Source: Nitrospirota bacterium
Lineage (GTDB): Bacteria; Nitrospirota; Thermodesulfovibrionia; Thermodesulfovibrionales; UBA6898
Length of the DNA stretch: 64,000 bases
Direction of reading: 5' to 3'
Assembly (NCBI GenBank): GCA_021825365.1
Contig: JAKAHR010000019.1
Span: 1 to 64,000 of the forward strand
The notes beneath the pieces are model-generated. The model was not told the origin of the DNA. It did not search any database and saw only the letters and a program-made list of their open reading frames with translations. This document shows, piece by piece, positions 36,082-45,589 of the stretch. The first letter of the stretch is position 1. The number at the start of each line of letters is the position of its first letter. The position numbers and the translations under genes are program-made.

Positions 36082-36615
36082 CTAGTCCCCTTCGAATTCC
36101 GTGAGAGCAAAGAACCGGTAGCCTTTCGCCGCAAGCTTCTTCGACCCTCCCACATCAGGAAGGTCCACGATAAAGGCCATTTCCGCGATAACGCCGCCCA
36201 GCTTTTCGACAAGCGCCGCCGCGGCGATCGCCGTCCCCCCTGTTGCCAGGAGGTCGTCGACCAGGAGGATCTTCTCGTCCTTCCTGATCGCGTCCCGGTG
36301 GATCTCGATCTTGTCGGTGCCGTATTCAAGAGCATATTCGTGGCTGATCGTCTCTCCCGGCAGCTTGCCCGCCTTTCTGACCGGGACGAAACCCTTACCC
36401 AGGGTGTAAGAGAGGGCGCCGCCGATAATGAACCCGCGGGATTCTATCCCGACGATTACGTCGAAGTCGATATCTCCCCTGACATACCGCTGGGTGAAGC
36501 CGTCTATCACCAGCCTAAAGCCGACAGGGTCCTTGATGAGGGTGGTGATGTCCCTGAACATGATCCCCTTCTTAGGGTGGTCGGGAATCGTCCTGATGCG
36601 TGATTTTATAGACAC
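36082..36615 (-). CDS. apt: Adenine phosphoribosyltransferase
   Basis: 177 residues. PRPP-binding loop ILLVDDLLATGGT and N-terminal RTIPDHPKKGIMFRDITTLI are Apt signatures. It recycles adenine to AMP. It lies 10 nt after mtnP on the same strand, and MtnP releases adenine, so the pair forms a salvage unit. Confidence 0.96.
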   Translation of the reverse strand: MSIKSRIRTIPDHPKKGIMFRDITTLIKDPVGFRLVIDGFTQRYVRGDIDFDVIVGIESRGFIIGGALSYTLGKGFVPVRKAGKLPGETISHEYALEYGTDKIEIHRDAIRKDEKILLVDDLLATGGTAIAAAALVEKLGGVIAEMAFIVDLPDVGGSKKLAAKGYRFFALTEFEGD

Positions 36616-36625
36616 GGGTCTTCTC

Positions 36626-37387
36626 CTATCCGCAGCATTTCGTCTCCTGTATCCTGCTGATGGCTGTCAGGAGCAGTTTCCTTACATTCTCGGCATTCTT
36701 CTTCATGATCGCGACGATCATGTCCCAGGTGACCGGCTCCTCCCCTTCCTTCCAGCAGTCGTAATCCGTTGACATGGATATCGTCTGGTAGCAGATACCC
36801 GCCTCTCGCGCGAGGATCACCTCCGGGACTGTCGACATGTTGATCACGTCAGCGCCGAGCATCCTGAACATGTGGGATTCGGCCCTGGTCGAAAAACGCG
36901 GCCCCTCTATCGTGACGACCGTGCCCGCCTTGTGATGTCTGAATCCCCGTTCCTTCGCAGCCGCAGCGAGCACCGCACGCAGCTGGGGACAGAACGGCTC
37001 GCTCATCGGCGTATGGACCACTTTTTTTTGATGAAAGGTAAGAGGCCGGTGTTTCGTAAAGTCGATGAACTGGTCGACAAAGACGAGATCGCCGGGCCTG
37101 ATCTTCTCGCGAAGGGAGCCGACCGCCGTCGTCGCCAGGATATGGGTGCAGCCCTCTTTCTTCAAGGCATGGATGTTTGCGCGGTAGTTGACCCCGGTCG
37201 GATAGATGGAGTGTTTCTTTCCATGGCGGGAGAGGACGACGGCATCGATCCCCTGCATCCTGCCGACGGTAAGGCTGGATGACGGAGACCCGTAAGGGGT
37301 CTTCACCGTCTTCTCCCTGATGTCCTTCATGAGCCTCGGATCATCAAGCCCTGAGCCGCCGATAATGCCGATCTTTATCCTGGCCAT
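36626..37387 (-). CDS. mtnP: S-methyl-5'-thioadenosine phosphorylase
   Basis: 253 residues from ATG 37387 (MARIKIGIIGG). GGSGLD, LSRHGKKHSIYPTGVNYRANIHAL, TAVGSL, EGPRFSTRAESHMFR and MSTDYDCW match MTA phosphorylases (the last region carries the purine-contacting Asp). It cleaves methylthioadenosine, a by-product of polyamine synthesis, to adenine and MTR-1-phosphate. Confidence 0.94.
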   Translation of the reverse strand: MARIKIGIIGGSGLDDPRLMKDIREKTVKTPYGSPSSSLTVGRMQGIDAVVLSRHGKKHSIYPTGVNYRANIHALKKEGCTHILATTAVGSLREKIRPGDLVFVDQFIDFTKHRPLTFHQKKVVHTPMSEPFCPQLRAVLAAAAKERGFRHHKAGTVVTIEGPRFSTRAESHMFRMLGADVINMSTVPEVILAREAGICYQTISMSTDYDCWKEGEEPVTWDMIVAIMKKNAENVRKLLLTAISRIQETKCCG

Positions 37388-37467
37388 ACGGACTCCTTGA
37401 ACAGATGATTTTGTATAAGACGATATAGGAAAAAAAGAACGAAAGTCAAGGAGGCAGGACCGCTCCC

Positions 37468-38160
37468 TTACCCCTTCCCTGCCTGTTCTCCGAGCCAGGC
37501 CGTCCACTCTGCGATACCCGCCCCTGTCCTGCACGATACCTCGAAAATCTTCAGGTTCGGGTTGAGAGAAAGCGCGTCCTTCCTGATCTTGGAAATGTCC
37601 ACATCCGTGTACGGGACAAGGTCCATCTTGTTGAGGATGAGGGCGGAAGACTCCTGGAACATGAGGGGATACTTCAGGGGCTTGTCATGTCCCTCCGTGA
37701 CGCTCAGCAGCATCACCTTCATGTCCTCACCCACCTTGAACTCGGCCGGACAGACGAGGTTCCCCACGTTTTCGATGAAGAGCAGATCAAGCTCCGCGAG
37801 GGGAAGGTCGCCGATAACCTCGTAGATCATATTGGCGTCAAGGTGGCAGGCGCCTCCGGTGTTGATCTGGACGACCGGGATGCCGAACTTTTCGACGCGC
37901 TCGGCATCATCGCTGCCTGCGATATCTCCCTCAATGACGCCGATGCGAAGGCCCGTCCCCTGCGCGAGGGTCTTCTCAAGAACAGACGTCTTGCCCGCCC
38001 CCGGGGCGCTCATGAGGTTGACGACAAAGACCCGCGCCTTGTCAAAGAGTCTCCTGTTTTCGAGGGCTATCCTGTCGTTCGCCTCGAGTATCTTTGTTAC
38101 GACCTTTACCTTCACCCGCCCGTCCTCCTTCGTTATCTTCTCTACCACGGTACCCGTCAT
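37468..38160 (-). CDS. hypB: Hydrogenase nickel-incorporation GTPase HypB
   Basis: 230 residues. P-loop SAPGAGKTS near 51-59, the IEGDIAGSDDAERV switch, TGGACHLDANM with metal-binding Cys and His, ENVGNLVCPAEF and NKMDLVPY. No N-terminal His-rich nickel store. GGGAG precedes ATG 38160 closely. It works with HypA, encoded just upstream, to load nickel into hydrogenase (or urease). Neither is visible in the window. Confidence 0.95.
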   Translation of the reverse strand: MTGTVVEKITKEDGRVKVKVVTKILEANDRIALENRRLFDKARVFVVNLMSAPGAGKTSVLEKTLAQGTGLRIGVIEGDIAGSDDAERVEKFGIPVVQINTGGACHLDANMIYEVIGDLPLAELDLLFIENVGNLVCPAEFKVGEDMKVMLLSVTEGHDKPLKYPLMFQESSALILNKMDLVPYTDVDISKIRKDALSLNPNLKIFEVSCRTGAGIAEWTAWLGEQAGKG

Positions 38161-38195
38161 CTCCCGCAAACGCGCGGCGAAGATGCGTACCCGAG

Positions 38196-38543
38196 CTACT
38201 CCTCCACCTCCATGTCGGTCACATCCATCTCGCGTCCCGCCGTTATTTCGAAGGCAAGCCCCCCGCAGAGCGGACAGTCCAACACGTATTCTCCCTCAAC
38301 CGAGAAATCCCTGCCGCAGTCCCGGCATCTGCCGGAGACGCAGACCTCTTCGATCTCCAGCACGGCCTGCCTCGCCGGGGAATCGGCCTTGATCGCATCG
38401 AACGCAAAAAGCAGGGCGTCGGGCATGATGCCCGACGCCCTGCCGATACGCACACGGATAGATGTAATGCTTCTGTATCCGCCCTTCCTGCACTGTCCTG
38501 ATACGATCTCGATGATGCTCTGCGCTATCGAAACCTCATGCAT
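38196..38543 (-). CDS. hypA: Hydrogenase nickel-insertion protein HypA
   Basis: 115 residues from ATG 38543. Nickel-binding MHEVSIAQ at the N-terminus (His2) and a zinc site of Cys73, Cys76, Cys90, Cys93 (CRDCGRDF...CPLCG). Cytoplasmic partner of HypB, 35 nt before it. Confidence 0.95.
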   Translation of the reverse strand: MHEVSIAQSIIEIVSGQCRKGGYRSITSIRVRIGRASGIMPDALLFAFDAIKADSPARQAVLEIEEVCVSGRCRDCGRDFSVEGEYVLDCPLCGGLAFEITAGREMDVTDMEVEE

Positions 38544-38544
38544 C

Positions 38545-38853
38545 CTAGCCCTTGGACAACCGCTCCTTCTCCTTCTCGAATGCCTCTTTCCCGGCATCGA
38601 TGGCGGACGCCACCAGGGACTTCTTCTCTGTATAGAATTCCTTGCCCTGGTCAACATAGGTCGCCACGGTCTCCTTCGCCTTGTCCATGTACCCGGTCGT
38701 CTTGTCCTTCACATCGTCCGCAAGATCCTTGATCTGCTGCCTCGTCTCCCTTCCCGACTGGGGGGCAAGCAGCAACGCCAGCCCCGCTCCGACGACCCCG
38801 CCCAGAAGAAACGACACGAGCACAGATCCCGCGCTGTAACCCTCATCCTTCAT
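38545..38853 (-). CDS. YtxH-domain protein
   Basis: 102 residues: N-terminal TM segment (VLVSFLLGGVVGAGLALLLAPQSGRETR, the YtxH signature) and a charged amphipathic helix to the end. Function unknown; often envelope or stress related. It overlaps the DUF948 gene by 11 bp. Confidence 0.82.
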   Translation of the reverse strand: MKDEGYSAGSVLVSFLLGGVVGAGLALLLAPQSGRETRQQIKDLADDVKDKTTGYMDKAKETVATYVDQGKEFYTEKKSLVASAIDAGKEAFEKEKERLSKG

Positions 38854-39235
38854 GTCTGTCTCCTTTCCTAATCAGATGTGCAATCAAATATTCAAGTGCA
38901 GCCCTGATGCCCGCCCTCAGGCTGATCACCCTTACCGTAGCCGAGGAGCCCACGCTTCCCACCAGGGTGTTGATGCCGCTTACGGTATCGCCGATCTGTC
39001 CGACCGATTTCGAGAGCCTCTTTACATCCTCGGTCACCTCATTGACATTGCCGGTGATGCCGTTGACATTCCTGAGGACAGCCTGGAGTTCATCCAGCGC
39101 CGGGTTCAGCCGGTCCTCGGCCGTCTTCCTCAGCGAGATTACCGTCTGCCTGAGCTCTATCAGGAGCGGGATGAGAAAGGCCGCGATCCCTACCACCGCA
39201 GCAGCGATTATGACAAGCACCACCGTATTCATCAT
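38843..39235 (-). CDS. DUF948-domain membrane protein
   Basis: 130 residues: an N-terminal TM segment (VVLVIIAAAVVGIAAFLIPLLIEL) and a long helix (AEDRLNPALDELQAVLRNVNGITGNVNEVTEDVKRL) as in DUF948. With the adjoining YtxH protein it is a common pair of uncharacterised membrane proteins. Confidence 0.82.
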   Translation of the reverse strand: MMNTVVLVIIAAAVVGIAAFLIPLLIELRQTVISLRKTAEDRLNPALDELQAVLRNVNGITGNVNEVTEDVKRLSKSVGQIGDTVSGINTLVGSVGSSATVRVISLRAGIRAALEYLIAHLIRKGDRHEG

Positions 39236-39333
39236 GCCTCCAGAAAAATTATATCACAAACAGGAATCAACGCCAGCACGGGCCGCAATTACCCTCCATT
39301 GTAGCGTCCCCCGTGTAACAAGTAAAGGGATTT

Positions 39334-40446
39334 ATGGTATCCTGTATCGCCATGACCGATGAGATTCTCATCCGGAGAACCCTCAGCATCGCCGCACGGG
39401 CCCGGGGCAGGACGAGTCCTAATCCCCTGGTCGGCGCAGTGCTCGTCAGGAGCGGCAAGATCATCGCCGAAGGCTATCACAAGAAGGCCGGTACCCCCCA
39501 TGCAGAGGTCATCGCTATTGACCGTGCCGGAGAAAAGGCCCGGGGCGCTGCACTCTATGTGAGCCTGGAACCCTGCTGCCACAAGGACAAGCGCACGCCC
39601 CCCTGCACCCAGAAGATCATCTCCGCAGGCATACGGAAGGTGGTGATCGCGATGAAGGACCCCAACCCGAAGGTCTCGGGCAGGGGAGTGGAGGAACTGG
39701 AGCGGGCAGGCATACGGGTGGTCTCCGGCATACTCGAACAAAAGGCTCGGCAGTTGAACGAATATTACATCAAGCACATTACCACCGGCATGCCCTTCGT
39801 CATCCTGAAGGTTGCCATGACACTCGATGGAAAGATCGCCACGCCTGAGGGCGAATCCCGGTGGATCACCGGCGAGGCAGCCAGAAAGATGGTCCACCGG
39901 CTCAGGGGGAGCGTGGATGCTGTCCTGACCGCGGTCGGCACGGTCCGGGCGGACGACCCTTCTCTCACCTGCCGGGCCCCGGGCGGAAGGGATCCCCTGC
40001 GCGTGATCATCGACCCGCATCTGGAAACAGGGGTTAGCGCCAGGGTCTTCTCAACTCCCCCGCAGACGATCGTCGTCGCGAAGGTGTCGGCAGCCGGGGA
40101 GATCAAGAGAAGGGAACTCTCTGAAAGAGGCGTAGGCACCCTTGCATACGAGGGGGACCGCGTGGACATGTCCTGGCTGATGAGGCAGCTGGGAAAGGCG
40201 GGCATCACCTCGGTCATGGTCGAGGGGGGGGCATCCCTCAACGCCTCCTGCCTTGCGGGCGGGATCGTCGATAAGGTGATGTTCTTCATAGCTCCCAAGA
40301 TCATCGGCGGCAGGGAATCCATACCAGCCGTCGGCGGCAAGAACTTCCTCCGGCTTGCCGAGGCGCTGCGTCTTCAGGAGGTGAAGATGAAGAAAGTCGG
40401 CGCCGATTTTCTCGTCGAGGGATACCTCGAAAAGCCTGGCTCATGA
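39334..40446 (+). CDS. ribD: Bifunctional riboflavin deaminase-reductase RibD
   Basis: 370 residues. The N-terminal zinc deaminase has HAE at 56-58 and PCCHKDKRTPPC at 80-91; the C-terminal NADPH reductase has LKVAMTLDGKIATPEGES, ADDPSLTCR, VEGGASLNASCL and a final FFIAPKIIGG. Riboflavin synthesis steps 2 and 3. ATG 39334 has AAAGGG upstream; ATG 39352 fits the usual family start better, so the start is uncertain by six codons. No other rib genes nearby, and no FMN riboswitch was seen. Confidence 0.93.
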   Translation: MVSCIAMTDEILIRRTLSIAARARGRTSPNPLVGAVLVRSGKIIAEGYHKKAGTPHAEVIAIDRAGEKARGAALYVSLEPCCHKDKRTPPCTQKIISAGIRKVVIAMKDPNPKVSGRGVEELERAGIRVVSGILEQKARQLNEYYIKHITTGMPFVILKVAMTLDGKIATPEGESRWITGEAARKMVHRLRGSVDAVLTAVGTVRADDPSLTCRAPGGRDPLRVIIDPHLETGVSARVFSTPPQTIVVAKVSAAGEIKRRELSERGVGTLAYEGDRVDMSWLMRQLGKAGITSVMVEGGASLNASCLAGGIVDKVMFFIAPKIIGGRESIPAVGGKNFLRLAEALRLQEVKMKKVGADFLVEGYLEKPGS

Positions 40447-40480
40447 TTTTCTGCGGAGGTATTTTCGAAGATCAGCCGTC

Positions 40481-41065
40481 TCAGTGGAAAAAAGGGATAC
40501 GGACGACCAGGAGGTAGCCGTTCAGGCAGAGCAGGCTTCCGACACTCGCTGCCGCCAGGCTGAAATAAAAGACAGGCCTTGACAAAGACAGTATCGAAAT
40601 GGAGGCCATCACGATCGCAATCTGGAGCATCACTTCGGCGTAGTCAAAATAAGGGTCTTTCGCATTGTTTATGTCCCTTTCCCGCTCGAGCCGCCGAGCC
40701 TCCTGTTCTATCATCTTCTTTTCGGAATTATACCGGGCCTCCTCCTTTCCCAGGTCCTTCAGCAGCTCCCGCGACCGCTGGAGATCGGCTGCAGGCGCCT
40801 TTGAAGAAGCGGCCGTCCCCGCCTCGAGCTGCATCTTCTGGAGGCGGTAGAGATGCTCCCGGATCACCTTAGACTGATAAAAGGCCCACTGGTCTGAAGC
40901 CTGTTGCTGTGACAGGAGCATGCCTTTCATCGCATTGTTGCCTCCCAGGGAGGTTATGGCGAGCATCACGGCGAAGATCGCGGTAGTGAGGGCAACACGC
41001 CGCGTAAACTTTTTTGAACGAACTTCTTCGATCTCTTCAGGGTTGGGCAGTTCGATCTCTGCCAT
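40481..41065 (-). CDS. DUF4337-domain membrane protein
   Basis: 194 residues from ATG 41065. A TM segment at about 23-40, a soluble coiled coil (QASDQWAFYQSKVIREHLYRLQK, ...ERERDINNAKDPYFDYAEVMLQIAIVMASISIL) and C-terminal TM segments. This is the DUF4337 layout. Function unknown. Confidence 0.75.
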   Translation of the reverse strand: MAEIELPNPEEIEEVRSKKFTRRVALTTAIFAVMLAITSLGGNNAMKGMLLSQQQASDQWAFYQSKVIREHLYRLQKMQLEAGTAASSKAPAADLQRSRELLKDLGKEEARYNSEKKMIEQEARRLERERDINNAKDPYFDYAEVMLQIAIVMASISILSLSRPVFYFSLAAASVGSLLCLNGYLLVVRIPFFH

Positions 41066-41191
41066 AACATGCTCCTTTACGTTGGCGTAGTGCTCATAGT
41101 ATAAGCCCTGCAGGCCAAAAATACACCTTCCGCAGCCTCCCTGCCGGCGTTCCACCATGTACAGGCCGCGGGTTATCTGGTAATATTAAGC

Positions 41192-41944
41192 ATGGTTTCA
41201 AAGTCAAAAATCACGATCACCTCCCGCTTTGTCCAGGAATTCAGCAGCGACATCACGGTTGACAACATCACCTTCCATGTCCAGACCGAAGACATGGGCA
41301 TAAAGACCTGCAAGATCAGCTCCCGGGTATACCGGGAGGGAGAGGTGGTCTATGCACGGACATCCGACTACTCCCACCTGGTGAAGCTGAAGGACTTCTC
41401 CACCCGGCTGGGCAATCTTATGGACAGCCATCACAAGTCCACGATACAGATGTTCACCAAGGATCAGTCCGCCAAACAGAAGCAGAAGTCGCACTATGCG
41501 GATGAAATCAGGCAACTCCTGCGGAGGGGAAATGCGAAGTCCGCCCTCACCACCCTCCGATATGCGATGGAGCAGTTCCCGGACGACCCCTTCTTCCTTT
41601 CCTATTACGGCTGCCTCATCGCTGTCGTCGAAAACAAGACGCAGGAAGGGATTAAGACATGCAGGGACGCGATCGGCAAACTCGAAAAAAGCCTGCCCTT
41701 CGGGAGCGAGTTCTTCTATCCCCTCTTTTATCTCAACCTGGGAAGGGCATACCTGAAGAGTAAGAACAAGAAGGAGGCTGTCGATGCCTTTCACATCGGG
41801 CTGCAGCATGACCCGGATAATCACGACATTCTCTGGGAGCTGAAGAAACTCGGGACGAGAAAAAAGCCGCCGCTCCCCTTTCTCAAGAGGACCAACCTCA
41901 TCAACAAATACATCGGCATGCTCATCACCAAACCGACGAAGTAG
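41192..41944 (+). CDS. TPR-like protein with N-terminal strand-rich domain
   Basis: 250 residues. Residues 1-95 form a beta-rich domain (VDNITFHVQTEDMGIKTCKISSRVYREGEVVYARTSDY). From about 100 there are helical repeats typical of TPRs (EIRQLLRRGNAKSALTTLRYAMEQFPDDPFFLSYYGCLIAVVENKTQEGIKTCRDAI..., YLNLGRAYLKSKNKKEAVDAFHIGLQHDPDN). A scaffold role is inferred. TAATAT ends 5 nt before the ATG with a TGTACA 17 nt further up, so the mRNA may be leaderless. Confidence 0.65.
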   Translation: MVSKSKITITSRFVQEFSSDITVDNITFHVQTEDMGIKTCKISSRVYREGEVVYARTSDYSHLVKLKDFSTRLGNLMDSHHKSTIQMFTKDQSAKQKQKSHYADEIRQLLRRGNAKSALTTLRYAMEQFPDDPFFLSYYGCLIAVVENKTQEGIKTCRDAIGKLEKSLPFGSEFFYPLFYLNLGRAYLKSKNKKEAVDAFHIGLQHDPDNHDILWELKKLGTRKKPPLPFLKRTNLINKYIGMLITKPTK

Positions 41945-41979
41945 TCGGCCGTTAGGGCAGGTTTCCCCCGACCGGCAGT

Positions 41980-42858
41980 TCAGCCTGTGATGATGCGGTA
42001 TATCTCCCGGTAGCGTTCGATCGTCTTGGCGATAATGTCTTCAGGGAGATGCGGCCCCGGATAGGTCATGTCCCAGTCGAGGGTGAGGAGGTAGTCCCGT
42101 ATGATCTGTTTGTCATAGCTGTCCTGGCCCTTGCCCGGGGAATAGTTCTCCATGGACCAGAAACGGGATGAATCCGGGGTAAGCAGCTCGTCGATGAGGA
42201 TCAGGTCGCCGTCGAGCATCCCGAATTCCATCTTGGTATCCGCGATGATGATCCCCTTCTTCTCCGCGAGTTCGCGGGCCCTGCCGTAGATGCGCAGGCT
42301 GACGTCCCTGAGCCTTTCGGCTGTGTCGCTCCCGGTAATCTCCCGCATGCGATCGAAACTGATGTTAACGTCGTGGCCTTCATCCGCCTTGGTGCTCGGC
42401 GTAAAAATGGGGGCCTCGAGCCGGTCCGATTCGACCAGTCCCTCGGGAAGCCTGATGCCGCAGACCGTTCCCCTCTCGCGGTATTCCTTCCATCCTGAGC
42501 CTGACAGATATCCCCTGACGATGCATTCAACGGGCATCGGCTCGGCCTTCTTTACCAGCATGCTCCTGTCGGCCAGAATACCCGAATATTGCCGAAGGGC
42601 AGCGGGATATGTCCCTGCGTCCGCCGCGACCACGTGGTTCCTGATGATGTCTTTCATCTGTCCGAACCAGTAGAGGGATATCTGGGTCAGGACCTTGCCC
42701 TTCCCCTCTATCCCGTCGGGGAGGACCACATCAAAAGCGGAGACCCTGTCGGTTGCGACAATGAGGAGTTGTTCGCCGACCTCGTAGACGTCCCGCACCT
42801 TGCCGCGTCTCAGGAGCCTGAGATCTCCCAGCTTCGTCTCCCGGATTACATCAGTCAT
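41980..42858 (-). CDS. purC: Phosphoribosylaminoimidazole-succinocarboxamide synthase
   Basis: 292 residues. RGKVRDVYEV, ATDRVSAFDVVLPDGIEGKG, VRGYLSGSGWKEYRERG, IFTPSTKADEGHDVNIS and DSSRFWSMENY are SAICAR synthase signatures. It joins aspartate to CAIR in purine synthesis. GAGGAGG before the ATG. Stand-alone gene. Confidence 0.97.
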   Translation of the reverse strand: MTDVIRETKLGDLRLLRRGKVRDVYEVGEQLLIVATDRVSAFDVVLPDGIEGKGKVLTQISLYWFGQMKDIIRNHVVAADAGTYPAALRQYSGILADRSMLVKKAEPMPVECIVRGYLSGSGWKEYRERGTVCGIRLPEGLVESDRLEAPIFTPSTKADEGHDVNISFDRMREITGSDTAERLRDVSLRIYGRARELAEKKGIIIADTKMEFGMLDGDLILIDELLTPDSSRFWSMENYSPGKGQDSYDKQIIRDYLLTLDWDMTYPGPHLPEDIIAKTIERYREIYRIITG

Positions 42859-43008
42859 GATATCCTCCTCACGTATGCTCGATCGGTCCCGTACGGGATG
42901 CTATAGATGATACGGCAAGCGGGAAGGACGATGCAATATGCCGGGATCACCCGGCCGGCCCGCAGAGACCAGGCGTGCGACACCTCAGGTCGTCGCACGC
43001 CGCATCGT

Positions 43009-43857
43009 CTATCCCCTGAAACGCATCGCCTCCAGCCGGGCGATTCTTTCTTCGATCGGGGGATGGGTGCTGAAGAGCTTCATGATCGCCTTGCCGCTGA
43101 ACGGCGCCACGATAAGCATATGAGTCGTTGCCGGGTTGGCCTCCATGGGTATCGCCTGTGCCCCTTTCTCGAGCTTTCTCAAGGCATGGGCGAGCGACAG
43201 CGGATTGCCCTGCAGCTCTGCCCCGCCCTCATCAGCCGAATACTCCCTTGACCTGGAAATCGCCATCTGAACCAGCATCGCCGCTATCGGGGCCACGATC
43301 ATCATGACAAGGGACGCCACAGGGCTGCCCCCTTCATCGTCATCGTGGCGGCTGCCGCCGAAGATCATAGCCCACTGCGCCATCTGGGCCAGGTAGCTGA
43401 TCGCGCCGGCGATCGTCGCCGCGATCGTGCCGATAAGGATGTCACGGTGCATCACATGGGCGAGCTCGTGGGCCATCACGCCGGAGAGTTCCTCTTCGCT
43501 CAGCAACTGCATGATACCCTCGGTCGCGGCTACAGCCGCGTGTTTCGGGCTGCGGCCCGTGGCAAAGGCATTCGGCGACATGTCCGGGATGATGTATACC
43601 TTCGGCATCGGGATCCCCGCCTTCTGGCTGAGCCTCCGCACGATCCGATGGAGGACCGGCGCCTCCGACTCGGTCGCTTCGCGGGCGCCGTACATCTTCA
43701 GTACGATCTTGTCACTGAAAAAATACGTGATGAAGTTCATGAAAAAGGCGATCAGGAGCGCCATCGTCATCCCTGACTTGCCGCCCATCGCAGCCCCACC
43801 CCAGACAAGAAGCAGCGTCAGCAACATCATGAGCATCATCGTCTTGAATCCGTTCAT
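43009..43857 (-). CDS. htpX: HtpX-type membrane zinc metalloprotease
   Basis: 282 residues, M48 family. TM segments near 8-25 and 30-47, zinc motif HELAH at 130-134, third zinc ligand in [13 protein letters not shown], and the C-terminal [12 protein letters not shown] tail typical of HtpX. It degrades misfolded inner-membrane proteins. AGGAGG before the ATG. The 227 nt upstream to 44084 show no gene. Confidence 0.95.
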   Translation of the reverse strand: MNGFKTMMLMMLLTLLLVWGGAAMGGKSGMTMALLIAFFMNFITYFFSDKIVLKMYGAREATESEAPVLHRIVRRLSQKAGIPMPKVYIIPDMSPNAFATGRSPKHAAVAATEGIMQLLSEEELSGVMAHELAHVMHRDILIGTIAATIAGAISYLAQMAQWAMIFGGSRHDDDEGGSPVASLVMMIVAPIAAMLVQMAISRSREYSADEGGAELQGNPLSLAHALRKLEKGAQAIPMEANPATTHMLIVAPFSGKAIMKLFSTHPPIEERIARLEAMRFRG

Positions 43858-44084
43858 ATATCCTCCTTGGATACCGACTAAAAGACCCTTATCCCGATGT
43901 CACAAGAAAACTCTCACAACCGGAATAAAGGCCCTCTCACCAAACCATTTCGCGGGACAGGGCCGAACCGGAGCACCCCATCCTTCCTCTTTTATTTTAA
44001 TCAACAGACAGAGCCAGCGTCAATGACCGCCCTTTCCAAGAGGCCCCGGATAACTCCGTCCACTGCACCCCGGGAAATATCGCA

Positions 44085-44492
44085 TCATCGCACCGGCTCA
44101 ACCGGCAATTCAACAGCCCGCCCATCCCGTATCTCATATGCCCTGATCTCCGGATGTCCGGGATCGCTCAGGCCGAGGATCACATATACCGAATCAGGAT
44201 AAAAGGCCAGATTCACATCCTTTGCAGAAGGGACAGGAGGAGAGCTTGGATGGGAATGGAAGATGCCGACCAGTTCGAGCCTTTTCTCCCTCATCTCCTT
44301 CATCACCAGAAACTGCTCCCTCGGATTGATCAGGTAGCTCACCGGCGAAGGCTCGTCATTGGTCATCGCATAGACCTTCTCCACCCTGCCGTTTCTTCCG
44401 GCAAGCATGCCGCATGCCTCATAGGGATATCCCGCCCTGCAGTGGGACACCATCTGTTCGATCAGCTCTTCAGCGACAATCAGCCTGTCCAT
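44085..44492 (-). CDS. JAMM/Mov34 metalloprotease (Mec+-like)
   Basis: 135 residues. Full JAMM motif: Glu25 (PYEACGML), HxH at 79-81 (FHSHPSSPP) and Ser89...Asp92 (SAKD). In sulfur-transfer operons such enzymes trim the C-terminus of a ubiquitin-like sulfur carrier so that its GG end can be thiocarboxylated. It is 2 nt after the ThiF gene in a three-gene unit. Confidence 0.88.
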   Translation of the reverse strand: MDRLIVAEELIEQMVSHCRAGYPYEACGMLAGRNGRVEKVYAMTNDEPSPVSYLINPREQFLVMKEMREKRLELVGIFHSHPSSPPVPSAKDVNLAFYPDSVYVILGLSDPGHPEIRAYEIRDGRAVELPVEPVR

Positions 44493-44494
44493 CA

Positions 44495-45301
44495 CTACGG
44501 CATGGAGCAGTAGCCTTCATTGTAGTCGACCAACTCCGTGATCGTCCGGTGTTCCCCGCAGAGCGGGCAGGAGGGGTTCCGGGGGACCTTCACCTTTCTG
44601 AATTCGGTCTTCAGCGCATTATAGATCAGCAGTTCTCCCTTGAGCACCTCTCCCTTGCCCAGGATCAGCTTCAGTACCTCCGTCGCCTGGAGGGCGCCGA
44701 TGACACCCGGAAGGACTCCCAGCACCCCCGCCTCCTGGCAGGAAGGAACAAGGCCGGCGGGCGGCGGCTCCTCAAAGAGGCAGCGGTAGCAGGGACCGTC
44801 ATGGGGAACGATGGTCGTGACCTGTCCCTCGAACCGCAGAATAGCCCCGCTCACCAGCGGCTTTCCCGCCATGACACAGGCGTCGTTCACGAGGTATCGC
44901 GTCGGGAAATTGTCGCTGCCGTCCACGACTACGTCATAGTCCCTGATGAGATCGAGGATGTCGTCCTTGGAAAGCCTCCGCTGCATCGCGATCACCCGCA
45001 CATCGGGATTAAGGGCCTCGAAAGTCCTCTTCGCGGACTCCACCTTCGGCATCCCGATGGTATTCACGCTGTGGGCGATCTGTCTCTGCAGGTTGCTCAT
45101 CTCGACAGAGTCGTTGTCAACGAGCGCGATGGTACCCACGCCTGCAGCAGTCAGGTAATAGCCGACCGGGCAGCCCAGCCCACCGGCGCCGACAATGAAG
45201 ACCTTTGCTCCTGCTATCTTCGCCTGTCCCTTTCCGCCGACCTCGGGCAGGATGATATGCCTGCTGTATCGCTGTAACTGGTCATCGGTGAAGTCCATCA
45301 T
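44495..45301 (-). CDS. ThiF/MoeB-family adenylyltransferase
   Basis: 268 residues. Nucleotide-binding GAGGLG at 38-43, DNDSVEMSNLQRQ, catalytic Cys178 (SCQEAGVLGVLPG) and two zinc CxxC pairs at 161-164 and 245-248. It adenylates the C-terminal glycine of a sulfur carrier such as ThiS, MoaD or CysO. No rhodanese domain is present, so sulfur would come from a separate donor, perhaps the TusA-like protein encoded first. ATGA overlap with that gene. Confidence 0.9.
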   Translation of the reverse strand: MMDFTDDQLQRYSRHIILPEVGGKGQAKIAGAKVFIVGAGGLGCPVGYYLTAAGVGTIALVDNDSVEMSNLQRQIAHSVNTIGMPKVESAKRTFEALNPDVRVIAMQRRLSKDDILDLIRDYDVVVDGSDNFPTRYLVNDACVMAGKPLVSGAILRFEGQVTTIVPHDGPCYRCLFEEPPPAGLVPSCQEAGVLGVLPGVIGALQATEVLKLILGKGEVLKGELLIYNALKTEFRKVKVPRNPSCPLCGEHRTITELVDYNEGYCSMP

Positions 45302-45543
45302 TCCCTCTCCTTCCGAACGACCAATATCCAATCGGTGTCGTTAATCTTCTCGTTCTTCAGCATCTTCTGCCCGTGGTCCTCCATGGACTTCGGGATGTTC
45401 CTCGAAGCCTCTTCAGAGTCGAGGAGTATCTCGAGCACCTGTCCCACCTCCAGCGACTCTATGGCAAGCTTCGCCTTCACAAAGGTGTAGGGACAGACGA
45501 ATCCCTTGATATTGATCCTCTTGTCCGCTGCGATCTCTTCCAC
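45298..45543 (-). CDS. TusA/SirA-family sulfur-transfer protein
   Basis: 81 residues, GTG start with GGAGG 5 nt upstream. The family active-site Cys-Pro is at 17-18 (NIKGFVCPYTF), followed by the expected helix and second strand (VGQVLEILLDSEEASRNIP). It probably relays persulfide sulfur to the ThiF/JAMM partners downstream. First gene of that operon. Confidence 0.87.
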   Translation of the reverse strand: MEEIAADKRINIKGFVCPYTFVKAKLAIESLEVGQVLEILLDSEEASRNIPKSMEDHGQKMLKNEKINDTDWILVVRKERE

Positions 45544-45589
45544 TCTGCCTCCGTCTGTTCCCCGCCTGTTTTATTATTTATTTTATTTG